A stretch of 64,000 nucleotides of DNA from Cellulomonas sp. C5510 (GTDB lineage: Bacteria; Actinomycetota; Actinomycetes; Actinomycetales; Cellulomonadaceae). This document shows, piece by piece, positions 24,003 through 32,281 of the stretch. The stretch spans positions 1,736,001 to 1,800,000 of the forward strand of contig NZ_CP081862.1 in NCBI RefSeq assembly GCF_019797765.1, read 5' to 3'. The first letter of the stretch is position 1, and every line of letters begins with the position of its first letter. The translations under genes and the position numbers were made by a program. Under the pieces are notes generated by a model. The model was given only the letters and a program-made list of their open reading frames with translations. It was not told the origin of the DNA and ran no database searches.

Positions 24003-24297
24003 GAGGAAGGCGAGACACACCAGAGCCTCCATGGAACCCGGGGCGGTTCAGGGCGCCGAGCCTCCCTACCTGACGGTCGAGCTCCTCGACGACACCGTGT
24101 GGAAGGGCCAGCTCGTCGGTTTCGACACAGACCCCGAGGACGACCAGCGCGGACTCACGCTCGGCTCCCCGCTTCGTCGGAAGCGCCCCGGAGGCCCCGG
24201 CTTCGAGGACAAGGACGGCGACGGCGCGTGGGCCGTCGTCATCCTCCCGGAGCCGCAGATCAAGTCGATCCAGGTCCGGTACCCCCGTCCTGACTGA
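24003..24297 (+). pseudogene. DUF6338-like gene, 3' part
   Basis: Reads 'PPYLTVELLDDTVWKGQLVGFDTDPEDDQRGLTL...DGAWAVVILPEPQIKSIQVRYP', a beta-rich C-terminal domain ending at TGA 24297. It has no start or ribosome site of its own at a sensible place, and it continues the frame of the 5' and middle fragments when the IS elements are removed (about 242 residues in total). Confidence 0.65.
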
Positions 24298-24410
24298 TGG
24301 TCCATCTCACCCGAGAGCTGGGCAACTGCTCCCATTCGATCTTCGAAGCCTCGTGGGTAGGTCATCGCAGAGGTAGGGCGTCCTCGATGGGGCTTTCCGC
24401 TCCGCGATGG

Positions 24411-27400
24411 TCACGGGCGCGGTGTGGTCGGGGCCGGGTCCTTGCGTGGCACGGCGACTACGGGCCGTCGTGGAGTATGAGGCTGCCTGGGCGGAGCGGT
24501 GTCGGACGCCTGTGAGTCGGGGCTGGCATGCTGCAGTGCAGCACCGAGCTTCATCAGGCGTTCAGCGGCGACGGCGCGGGGGTCGTGTTCCCACTGCTGG
24601 ATCGCCCGGGCGATCTCGCGCCACACGGCCGTCTCGGAGGCGCCGGTCTCTCGCGCCACCCGCGCAGCGCCCGGAGCCCAGGTGGCTGGAGTGCTGGCCG
24701 CGAGCACCTGGGCTGCGTCCCGCACGGCTTCTGGGCCTTCCTGGTTGTGCAGTCGCTCGTGCACGATTACCTCGGCCAGCGGGGTAGGGCCGGCGAGGAG
24801 CGCATGCAGCCCTTCGGGCCCTGCGACTTCGAGCGTGCTGGCTGGGTCGCTCGCCGGACGCAAGGGCAGGCTCATGGGCGCCACGCCGTGCTGGGCAAGG
24901 AGCCAGTAGTCGCGCTGCGCCGCGCGCTGACCAGCGTGGTCTGCATCGGTGGCGACGATCGGAGCAACATCAGTTCGTGCGCTCGTCCCGGCGAGATGGG
25001 CGGCCTGTTCCTCGGTGAGCGATGTTCCGAGGGGCGCGACGCCGACGAAGTCTCCACGCCCTGCGAGCGAGACCGCCAGGGCGTCGAGCGGACCCTCGAC
25101 CAGAACCGGTGTGGCGCCCGCGTCGAGGTGGTCGGCGCGGATCGTGAAGAGTTGTGCTCCCTTGTGGAACAGCGGCGTCTGGGGGGTGTTCAGGTACTTC
25201 GGCCCGCCGGTCTCGTCTGTCGCGTCAGGATGCCGCCGGCCGATGAAGCCGAGGGGTTCGAGCTGGCCGTCGGCGGCGCGGTGGGTGACGGGGAAGACGA
25301 GGCGGTCGCGGAAGCGGTCGATGAGACGGCCGGTGCGTGCGACGGTGGCCAGCCCGGACTCGGTGAGCTCCAGGTCGGTGACGCCCTGGTGGCGCAAATG
25401 GTCGACGAGTCGAGTCCAACCGGCTGGGGCGTACCCGGGAAGCACGTGCGCGTCGCCGGTGAGGTCGGTGCACATGCGTTCGGCCAGATACGTCTGTGCC
25501 CAGGAGCCGGGGAACTGGCCCATGTAGAAGTCGGTCGCGAGCCTGTTGAGCTCGAGGATGCGAGCGGGGCTGACGGGTGCCATGGCGGCGTCGAACTCGC
25601 GGGCTGCCTGGGCGTCGACCATCCGGTCGGTGGGCGCAAGCGCGGTGGTGTGGGCTCGCGCGGCCGCGGCGAGCGTGAGGTACGCCTCGACGAACGCAGG
25701 GTCATCGAAGAGGTCTTGCGAGTCCGGCTCTTCTGGCTCGGGTGCGAGCGGGTCGTCGATCGGGTCGGCCGCCGGAGGCAGGTGCAGCAACTCGTGATCG
25801 GAGAGGACGACGAGCGTGTGGTCCGGCTCGTCCTGCCTGAACGGATCGACGTCGTCGGCACCGAGCGCGGGCTCGGGCGCGTAGCGGTCGGACTCGTCGA
25901 CGAGGGGGTCGGTGAGCAGGGAGATGCGCCAGACGAGCGTCTGGGACGGGTCGACGTCGTCGTCGGTGATCGGATGGGCGAACAGGTTCTCGACGGTGTT
26001 GCCACGGGCGATGGCATGGTCGACGGTGGTGACCAGCGCGGGCCACCAAGGGCTGGCCTGCAGCGCGTGGGCGGTGTCCTGGCCGACGACGTCCGCCAGC
26101 TGCGGGGTCCATGGGGCGGTGAGGCGATGGTCGGACTCGGCCTGGGCGGCGACCGCGGGCGACAGACGCCCGATGATGCGCCACCAGAGGGCTGCTGCGG
26201 CGTGGTCGTCGGGCAGGGGATCGTCGGCCAGGGCGCGGCGCACGATCCGCGGGGCGTCCAGGCCCGCGCGGGAGAGGGCCGACAGACGCTCGGCGAGTAC
26301 CGGCATGAAGGCGTCGTGTCGGGCGTCGGTGAGAGCGCGGTCGAGGAGGGGCTGCCACTCGGCGAGGGCAGGTGTGTGGTGGGCTGCCAGGCGCGCGTCC
26401 AGAGCCTGCTGGTATCGGGCGGCGGCCTTGCCGAGTTCGGGCCTGCCGGTGGGTCGGCGGTCGTTGTCGGGAACCGCGGTGGCCGCGCGCCACACGGCGA
26501 CGTCACCGAGCAGGTCGTCGTCGGTGCGGTGCTGTCCGGTGCTGGCCCACAGGGGGGTCGACTCCTCCGACCGGGCGCGGTCGTCGACCTGTTGGGCGAG
26601 GTCACGCACGTGCGCCGCCCGGGCCGCCAGGTACGGGCCCCACTGCGGGTCCGTACCTAGTGTTGTGGGGATGCCGGGCAGCCAGGGCAGGGGGCCGGAG
26701 CCGGCGTTGCGCAGTCCGGTGTCGTCCAGGCGCCAGTCAAGCACCGCGGCGACGTCGTGGGCGGTGCCCAGCTCGCGCACCCTCGCGGCGTGACGCAGGT
26801 GGTCGACGGGGTCGCCGTGCTGGGCGGCGAGCAGGAGAAGGTGCGCGCGCAGGGTCGGCCAGGCGGGGGCGAGCGTCACCTCCGGTACGACGAGGTCCGC
26901 GGCCTGGTCCAGGCGAGCGACCTGCTCGGGTCCGAGGACCTGCTCCGCGCCGACGTACAGCGAGTCGACGTACCGGGCGGTCGCCTGGCCGAGCAGGGTG
27001 ACGGGGTCCTCGGTGGCACGGCGGGTGGTGTGGGCTGAACGCGCGGACTCGTCGCGGGCGAGGATGCTCTCGAGGATGTCGGTCGCGGTCAGCGGGTGGA
27101 CGTGCTCGGGGCGGATGACGCTGTGCTCGTCGCCGTCGCCGACGACCTCCAGGTACAGGTGGTTGGCCGCCTTGCCCCGGGTGGCGGCGGTGTAGGCGAG
27201 CTGGCGGGACTCCTGCCCGGTGAGCAGGGTGTGGCTGGTGTCGGCGGTGACGCCTTGGGCGGTGTGGATCGTGGTGGCGTAGCCGAGGTCGACGGAGGTG
27301 CGGACGTAGTCCGGCGGCAGGTCGACGCTGCACCCGCTGCCGATGTGCCGGACGGTGAGTGCCCCGGTGGGATGCACGGTGGTGACGTGCCAGCGGTCGC

Positions 27401-29978
27401 CGTTCTTGACCCAGTCGGTGCCGGTAACGCGCAGCTGGCGGTTGTTGGCCCGGGTGATGACGGTGTCCCCGTCCGAGGCGGTCGACCCGTCGGCCAGGTG
27501 CACGACGTGCTCGGGGGTCCGGCCGTCGAGCCGGTGGGTGCGTGCGCGGTCGTTGAGCTCGCCGACGAGCTCGCGGGTCGGGGCGAGCATGACGGTGTCG
27601 CGGCCGTCCTCGCGATCGGTGCGCCAGGCTTCGAAGACGTCGTCGGTCAGGGTGCTCAGGTCCCCGACGTGGACCCGGCGCCGGTCGAGGTAGAACCCGA
27701 GGGCCTCGGGCAGTCCGTCGCGCAGGGCCAGGGAGGCGGCGCCTTCGGCCGGGTCGGAGAAGCGCATGAGCTCGGTCAGGTGCAGGGCGCCGTGGGTGGC
27801 TCGCACGTCGCGCAGTACGCCGCCGGCACCGACGGCGGACAGCTGCTGGTCGTCGCCGATGAGCCGGACCGATCCGCCGCGGGAGGTGACGAACTCGATC
27901 AGGCGATCCAGGGAGAGGGTGTCGGCCATGCCGGCCTCGTCGACCACGACGAGGCTTCTCGGGCCGATGCGCCGTGCCCAGCCGGGCAGGTGTTCGGGAT
28001 CGTGGTCGAGGTGCCATATCAGCTTGGAGACGGTGTCGGTGCGGGCGGCAACGGCCTCGCCGAGGACCGTGGCGGCGGTCGCGGACGGCGCGAGCCCGAC
28101 GACGTCGCCGCCAGCGGCGGTCCACGCGGCGGTCAGGGCGCGCATGGCGGTGGTCTTCCCTGCGCCGGCCGGGGCGATCGCGAGCTGGACCCGGGCGCCG
28201 GATGTGGCCATCTCGGTGACCAAGGCCGCTTGACCGGCGTTGAGCGGCAGGCCGTCCGTGGGGGACTGGGCGAGCGCCTGCTCGACGGCGGCGGGCGTCG
28301 CGCGGGTGCCGTCGTGCTGGCTGGCGTGGGCGACGATCCGCGTCTCCGCAGCGAGGAGGTCCTCCGACGTGTAGAGCGTTGACCCGGCGACTGTGTAAAC
28401 GCTGGCACCGTCGCTGCGCCGCAGCGCGGCTGGGGTGTCGATGTCCTGCTCGGAGCGGGTCAGTGCAACTGAGCGGCCGGTCAAGACCTCGTCGACCAGG
28501 AGGTCGACGAGGCGGTCGACGTCGTGGGTGCGCACGTCGGTGCCGCGGACGCGTCGCTGCGCCTCGGCTTCGACGTGCCAGCGACGCCAGGAGGAACGGT
28601 GTCTCTGCAAGGTCTGCTGGATGATGGTGGCAGTCTCGCGGACCCACTCAGCGTCGACCTGGCGGGCGTGCATCGCGCCCTGGTGCAGGGTCCGGTGCAG
28701 CATGGCCTGCACGCCGCGTTCGCCGCCGAGGACCTGACGCGCCTGGGCTGACCAGGCGGCACGCTGTTGGGCGAGGCTGCGCGGTTCGTGCTTGCCCTGG
28801 CGGGTCTCCAGGGTCGCCTGCTGGGCCAGCTGCACCGACTCGACCGGCGTGGGCGGGCGTCCGTGGGTGGTCTGGAACGCGCTGACCAGCTCGGCTCGGC
28901 GCGCCTCGATGCTGGCTCGTCGGGCAGACCACCGAGAGGCCAGTGCAGGGTCGACGCCGACGATCTCGCGGATCGGGCGCTTGCGTGGGTCGTCGCCCTC
29001 GCGGGCCTCGAAACTGACGCCGAGGGTGTCGGTGAGGTGGTGTTCGAGGGCGGTGTTGTAGGTCTCGGACGCGGCGACGGTGGCGGCGAACATGAGCCGT
29101 CCGTCGATCGCCAGCCAGCGGCCGGTGTCGCGGATCTGGACCTTGTTGGCGACCGCGACGTGGGTGTGCAGGTCGGGGTCGCCGGCGCGGCTGTCGCGGT
29201 GCGTGAACGAGGTGGCGACCAGGCCACGGGTCTCGACCTGGCGAACGCCGTTGGTGCCCTCACGGGTGAACAGGGCCTTGCCCTCCAGGATCGTCAGCGC
29301 GTCCTTCACGGCGCGTTGGTGAGCGCGCTCGATCGCGGTGGCGGTGGCGCGGTCGGCGATGGCCCACAGGGCGCTGACGCTCTTGACCGGCGAGAACGTC
29401 AGGTCGTACCCGGCGACGGCGTTGGTGCGCGGGCGGGAGTGCTTGGCGATCGTGGCGGCGAGCTCGCGCGCGTCGACCGGCTCGCGGCCGTACTCCTCAC
29501 GGAACAGCTCGGCCGCGACCTCGGTGCGGATGCGCGCCCGATCCGACAGCGGGACCGGCTCCGCGGAAGGGCGTCCGAGGCTGGCGTTGAGGGCCGCGAC
29601 CTGCTTGGCCACGCGGATGCGGAACTCTGATGTGTCGTTGGCGTAGACCCGGAAAGGCGTGCCCAGCCAGGTGGCGGTCTCCTGCTCCCGCTCGTCCATC
29701 CCGGCTTCGGCGGCTGCGGCGCGGAGCTGTTCGGCCAGCGGGTGCTTGCCGGCGCCGAAAAGGCTGCGCATCTGCTCGGCGGTGACCTCGTCGCCCTCGT
29801 CGAGCCCGTCGATACCGGCCATCCCAGACCCGATCCAAGTGCCCGGGGCCTCGCCCTTGGCCGAGTAGTAGGACGCGAGGCTGGTGTGGCCCTTCTCGGT
29901 CGCGTCCTGCGCAGCGACCTGGCGGGTCAGGTAGTCGTACCCGCTCCCGGCCGTCAGCTTGTGGATCGACATGGTCAC
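24411..29978 (-). CDS. traA: MobF-type relaxase fused to RecD-like helicase and DnaG/Toprim primase domains
   Basis: 1855 residues. N-terminus: TrwC/TraI relaxase with tyrosines in 'SGYDYL' (14, 16) and the metal-binding His triad H260, H271, H273 ('FTHR...DLHTHV'). Middle (about 580-960): superfamily 1 helicase with Walker A 'APAGAGKTT', 'VVVDEAGM', 'GDDQQLSAVGAGG' and 'YTAATRGKA'. C-terminus (about 1480-1760): DnaG-like catalytic core ('FYMGQFPGSWAQTYLAERM', 'LVFPVTHRA', 'PKYLNTP') and Toprim motifs ('LVEGPLDALAVSLAG' and 'VATDADHAGQRAA'). Relaxases of this class nick oriT and unwind DNA; the primase part could prime the complementary strand in the recipient. The start may be ATG 29972 rather than GTG 29978. 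It is divergent from the small accessory gene. Confidence 0.88.
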   Translation of the reverse strand: MTMSIHKLTAGSGYDYLTRQVAAQDATEKGHTSLASYYSAKGEAPGTWIGSGMAGIDGLDEGDEVTAEQMRSLFGAGKHPLAEQLRAAAAEAGMDEREQETATWLGTPFRVYANDTSEFRIRVAKQVAALNASLGRPSAEPVPLSDRARIRTEVAAELFREEYGREPVDARELAATIAKHSRPRTNAVAGYDLTFSPVKSVSALWAIADRATATAIERAHQRAVKDALTILEGKALFTREGTNGVRQVETRGLVATSFTHRDSRAGDPDLHTHVAVANKVQIRDTGRWLAIDGRLMFAATVAASETYNTALEHHLTDTLGVSFEAREGDDPRKRPIREIVGVDPALASRWSARRASIEARRAELVSAFQTTHGRPPTPVESVQLAQQATLETRQGKHEPRSLAQQRAAWSAQARQVLGGERGVQAMLHRTLHQGAMHARQVDAEWVRETATIIQQTLQRHRSSWRRWHVEAEAQRRVRGTDVRTHDVDRLVDLLVDEVLTGRSVALTRSEQDIDTPAALRRSDGASVYTVAGSTLYTSEDLLAAETRIVAHASQHDGTRATPAAVEQALAQSPTDGLPLNAGQAALVTEMATSGARVQLAIAPAGAGKTTAMRALTAAWTAAGGDVVGLAPSATAATVLGEAVAARTDTVSKLIWHLDHDPEHLPGWARRIGPRSLVVVDEAGMADTLSLDRLIEFVTSRGGSVRLIGDDQQLSAVGAGGVLRDVRATHGALHLTELMRFSDPAEGAASLALRDGLPEALGFYLDRRRVHVGDLSTLTDDVFEAWRTDREDGRDTVMLAPTRELVGELNDRARTHRLDGRTPEHVVHLADGSTASDGDTVITRANNRQLRVTGTDWVKNGDRWHVTTVHPTGALTVRHIGSGCSVDLPPDYVRTSVDLGYATTIHTAQGVTADTSHTLLTGQESRQLAYTAATRGKAANHLYLEVVGDGDEHSVIRPEHVHPLTATDILESILARDESARSAHTTRRATEDPVTLLGQATARYVDSLYVGAEQVLGPEQVARLDQAADLVVPEVTLAPAWPTLRAHLLLLAAQHGDPVDHLRHAARVRELGTAHDVAAVLDWRLDDTGLRNAGSGPLPWLPGIPTTLGTDPQWGPYLAARAAHVRDLAQQVDDRARSEESTPLWASTGQHRTDDDLLGDVAVWRAATAVPDNDRRPTGRPELGKAAARYQQALDARLAAHHTPALAEWQPLLDRALTDARHDAFMPVLAERLSALSRAGLDAPRIVRRALADDPLPDDHAAAALWWRIIGRLSPAVAAQAESDHRLTAPWTPQLADVVGQDTAHALQASPWWPALVTTVDHAIARGNTVENLFAHPITDDDVDPSQTLVWRISLLTDPLVDESDRYAPEPALGADDVDPFRQDEPDHTLVVLSDHELLHLPPAADPIDDPLAPEPEEPDSQDLFDDPAFVEAYLTLAAAARAHTTALAPTDRMVDAQAAREFDAAMAPVSPARILELNRLATDFYMGQFPGSWAQTYLAERMCTDLTGDAHVLPGYAPAGWTRLVDHLRHQGVTDLELTESGLATVARTGRLIDRFRDRLVFPVTHRAADGQLEPLGFIGRRHPDATDETGGPKYLNTPQTPLFHKGAQLFTIRADHLDAGATPVLVEGPLDALAVSLAGRGDFVGVAPLGTSLTEEQAAHLAGTSARTDVAPIVATDADHAGQRAAQRDYWLLAQHGVAPMSLPLRPASDPASTLEVAGPEGLHALLAGPTPLAEVIVHERLHNQEGPEAVRDAAQVLAASTPATWAPGAARVARETGASETAVWREIARAIQQWEHDPRAVAAERLMKLGAALQHASPDSQASDTAPPRQPHTPRRPVVAVPRKDPAPTTPRP

Positions 29979-30214
29979 ACCCGCCGAAGGCGTGGGCTCC
30001 GACCTCAGCGATCAGTGGTTGAGAGATCAACTACCGGCCATGCAAGAGGTGTGTGGGGCAGTGCCTGGGTGGCTTCAGACCGTGTCGGGGTCGGTGCGGT
30101 CGTCGGTCGTCGTCCGTGGGGGGACGTCGTCGGTGCTGCGCGTGCTGGTCGCGGTGAGCGCGTGCGGGCTGGGGTCGGCCTTCGGAGGTGAGGTCACACG
30201 AGAAGGGGAGTCCG
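29979..30214. other. Probable oriT/regulatory region between relaxase and its divergent neighbour
   Basis: 236 bp without a gene, flanked by the relaxase and a small basic protein, which is the usual place of oriT in MobF systems. It contains GTGGTTGA (30015-30022) and TCAACTAC (30027-30034), an inverted repeat with one mismatch and a GAGA spacer. A nic site cannot be assigned from sequence alone. Confidence 0.4.
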
Positions 30215-30631
30215 ATGGCGGATCAGACGGCGAGGCAGCGGGCGCGGCGGGCGGCACTGGATGCGCAGGCGCGGATGCGAGCGCGGCGGGCGGAGCAGGA
30301 GCGGCGGCGCGACGCGCTGGGGGTGGTGGTCGTCTCGGCGCTGGCGGAGCGGGACGCGGTGGTCGCGGCGTGCGAGGCGCGGGCGGGGGAGGCGCTGGCG
30401 AAGATGACCGAGCAGGAGGGCTTGAGCCTGGCTGACGCGGTCGAGTGGTGCGGCGGCGCTGATCTGCTGACCGTGCGTGAGGCGGCGCGGCTGCGGCAGG
30501 CAGCACAGCCGTCGGCGGTCGTCCGGCCGGGTCGGGAGGCCCGGACGACGGACGCCGATGCGAGGGCCGACAGGGTCGGCGGGGCCGGGGCGGCGCAGGG
30601 TGGTTCAGACGGTGGCCGCGCGATTGGGTGA
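30215..30631 (+). CDS. Small basic helical protein divergent from the relaxase
   Basis: 138 residues from ATG 30215, preceded by GGGGAG. The first 50 residues are extremely rich in Arg and Ala ('ARQRARRAALDAQARMRARRAEQERRRDALG'), suggesting DNA or nucleic-acid contact; the middle is a mixed helix ('LAKMTEQEGLSLADAVEWCGGADLL'). In this position it could be a relaxosome accessory protein, but no such family was recognised. Confidence 0.5.
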   Translation: MADQTARQRARRAALDAQARMRARRAEQERRRDALGVVVVSALAERDAVVAACEARAGEALAKMTEQEGLSLADAVEWCGGADLLTVREAARLRQAAQPSAVVRPGREARTTDADARADRVGGAGAAQGGSDGGRAIG

Positions 30632-31109
30632 GGCGGGGTCGGCAGCGCTCGCGGCGGCGTGCGTGGCGCCGGATGTCGTCGCGCGGTACCGGGCGAAGGT
30701 GGTTCAGGTGGACGGCTCCGACTGCCGCTGGTGGACCGGTGCCGTGAGCGGGCGCGGGCACGGCCGGTTCTGGCTGGCGCCAGGCCGGGTCGTCGTCGCG
30801 CACCGGTTCGCGTTCGCGCTGGCGCACGGGATGGCGACGCTCGCGGCGGTCGAGGTGCTGGGGCACCGGTGCGACAACCCGCTGTGCCAGCACGTGGGAC
30901 CGGGGCACGTCGTCGCCTCGTCCTACGTGGAGAACCGGCGTGAGTGGGCCGCTCGACGTGACGTGACCGGCTCACCGCTGGGTGACGCGCGTGGGGCTCG
31001 TCGTCGGGCGCGAGAGCTGCGGGACCTGGCGCGCACCGATCCGGCGCTGGTGGCCGCCGATCTCGCGCGGCTGCGGCGGGTGTTCGGTGAGCAGCCGTCG
31101 CTGTGGTGA
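30600..31109 (+). CDS. HNH (His-Me finger) endonuclease-like protein
   Basis: About 169 residues. 'DCRWWTGAVSGRGHGRFWLAPGRVVVAHRFAFALAHG' and 'LGHRCDNPLCQHVGPGHVVASSYVENRREW' match the phage/plasmid HNH type in which H-x-C-D-N-P-x-C holds zinc and the catalytic His. It overlaps the previous gene by about 30 bp; the GTG at 30600 after GCGCAGG is the best start. Such enzymes nick or cut DNA; the target here is unknown. Confidence 0.7.
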   Translation: MVQTVAARLGEAGSAALAAACVAPDVVARYRAKVVQVDGSDCRWWTGAVSGRGHGRFWLAPGRVVVAHRFAFALAHGMATLAAVEVLGHRCDNPLCQHVGPGHVVASSYVENRREWAARRDVTGSPLGDARGARRRARELRDLARTDPALVAADLARLRRVFGEQPSLW

Positions 31110-31161
31110 TGCCCGACCGCGCCCGGTACGAGGGGAGTGCCGGGCGCGGTCGGGGGATCGG

Positions 31162-32166
31162 TCAGGCCGGGGTGAGCGCGGCCCACGCGCGGGCCTTGAG
31201 GCGCGCGGGCTCCTCGCTGGTCAGCAGCCGCGTGGCACGGGCGGCTGCGGGGTCGTGCCTGGTGCGCACGGGGGCGTAGTGGTCGACGTACTCCGCCACG
31301 GCCTGGTAGGCGCCCCACGCCGTGCCTCGGATGCCGGCTTGGGTGTCGTCGTCGTGCCAGAGCCGGGCCAGGGTCTGCTGCCGCCGGGTGTAGGCGTGCC
31401 GCACGCGGGCCGGCGCGTCGTCGTCCGGGGTCGTGAACAGGTCGGCGACCATGTCGAAGAACTGGGCATCGGTGGTCGCGGTGTCGATCAGCCGCTCGGC
31501 TTCGGCCTGGAAGGCCTCGACGTAGGCGAACGTCAGACCGAGGGAGTCGCGGGCGGCCTGCACGGCGGCCTTGGCGTTGCGGGTGTGGCGGATTGACCAG
31601 GACGACACGTGATCGCGCAGAGCGGCGTGCTGGGTGTTCGCGCACACGACGCGGACCGGGGTCACCAGGATGCGGAAGGCGCTGGTGCCGTCGTGGCTGT
31701 TGAGTGCGGCGATGTTGAGGTCGACCCGGTCGGTGCCGCCGATGGTCAGGTGCTGCGGCAGGCGCATGGTGACGAACACCTGACGGCCGCCGCGCAGCGA
31801 TCCGGCGGTGTCGAAGACCGCGCCGGACGCGTCGGCCAGGGTGTTGAGGAAGTCGGCGTGCTCCTCGTTCTGCAGCGGGGTGTACCCGGCGCCGACGACG
31901 CCGAGGGCTTCGGGCGTGCCACTGAACGGGTTGGTGCGCACGGTGGCGAAGCCGGGAACGTCCATGGTGGTCACGCCGTCCTCGCTGGTCTCGGTGGCGG
32001 TCAGCGGTGCCTTGCGCACGCGCCACCCGCCCAGGTGGCCGAGGCTCATCGCGTCCTCGGCGGTGAACGCATGACCGGCGACCGTGGTGCCGAGGCGGTG
32101 CCACGGGTCGGTGCGGGCGAACAGGGCGGCAGCCTTGCTGCCGTGGGTCTCGATCTGGTGTGCCAT
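31162..32166 (-). CDS. DUF932 phage/plasmid-like protein
   Basis: 334 residues from ATG 32166, with GGAAGGAAG upstream. 'RTDPWHRLGTTVAG', 'VGAGYTPLQNEEHADFLNTL', 'NSHDGTSAFRILVTPVRVVCANT' and 'RHTRNAKAAVQAARDSLGL' are the conserved blocks of the DUF932 (TIGR03299) family found on phages, plasmids and ICEs. The molecular function is unsettled. It is preceded by a strong dyad and lies downstream of parB on the same strand. Confidence 0.85.
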   Translation of the reverse strand: MAHQIETHGSKAAALFARTDPWHRLGTTVAGHAFTAEDAMSLGHLGGWRVRKAPLTATETSEDGVTTMDVPGFATVRTNPFSGTPEALGVVGAGYTPLQNEEHADFLNTLADASGAVFDTAGSLRGGRQVFVTMRLPQHLTIGGTDRVDLNIAALNSHDGTSAFRILVTPVRVVCANTQHAALRDHVSSWSIRHTRNAKAAVQAARDSLGLTFAYVEAFQAEAERLIDTATTDAQFFDMVADLFTTPDDDAPARVRHAYTRRQQTLARLWHDDDTQAGIRGTAWGAYQAVAEYVDHYAPVRTRHDPAAARATRLLTSEEPARLKARAWAALTPA

Positions 32167-32198
32167 GACGGGCTTCCTTCCTCGTCGTTGGGCTGACC

Positions 32199-32262
32199 AG
32201 ATCAAACTATTTGATCTATTCGACTGTCAGGAGTTGTCCACCGGGGCAACTCCCGACAGTCG
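32199..32262 (-). promoter_or_regulatory. Tandem dyads between parB and the DUF932 gene
   Basis: A perfect 8-bp inverted repeat AGATCAAA/TTTGATCT with a 3-bp spacer (32199-32217) lies next to a long hairpin: arms at 32221-32236 and 32247-32262, 15 of 16 bases paired, 10-base loop. There is no T-run, so a simple terminator is unlikely. The first dyad looks like an operator; the second could be an attenuator or a partition site. Confidence 0.5.
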
Positions 32263-32281
32263 GGTTCGGTGGGGCTGTGGA

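Noticed and set aside
24528..26660. 710-codon frame opposite the relaxase C-terminus
   Set aside because: It lies antisense to recognisable Toprim/primase motifs and has no domain of its own.
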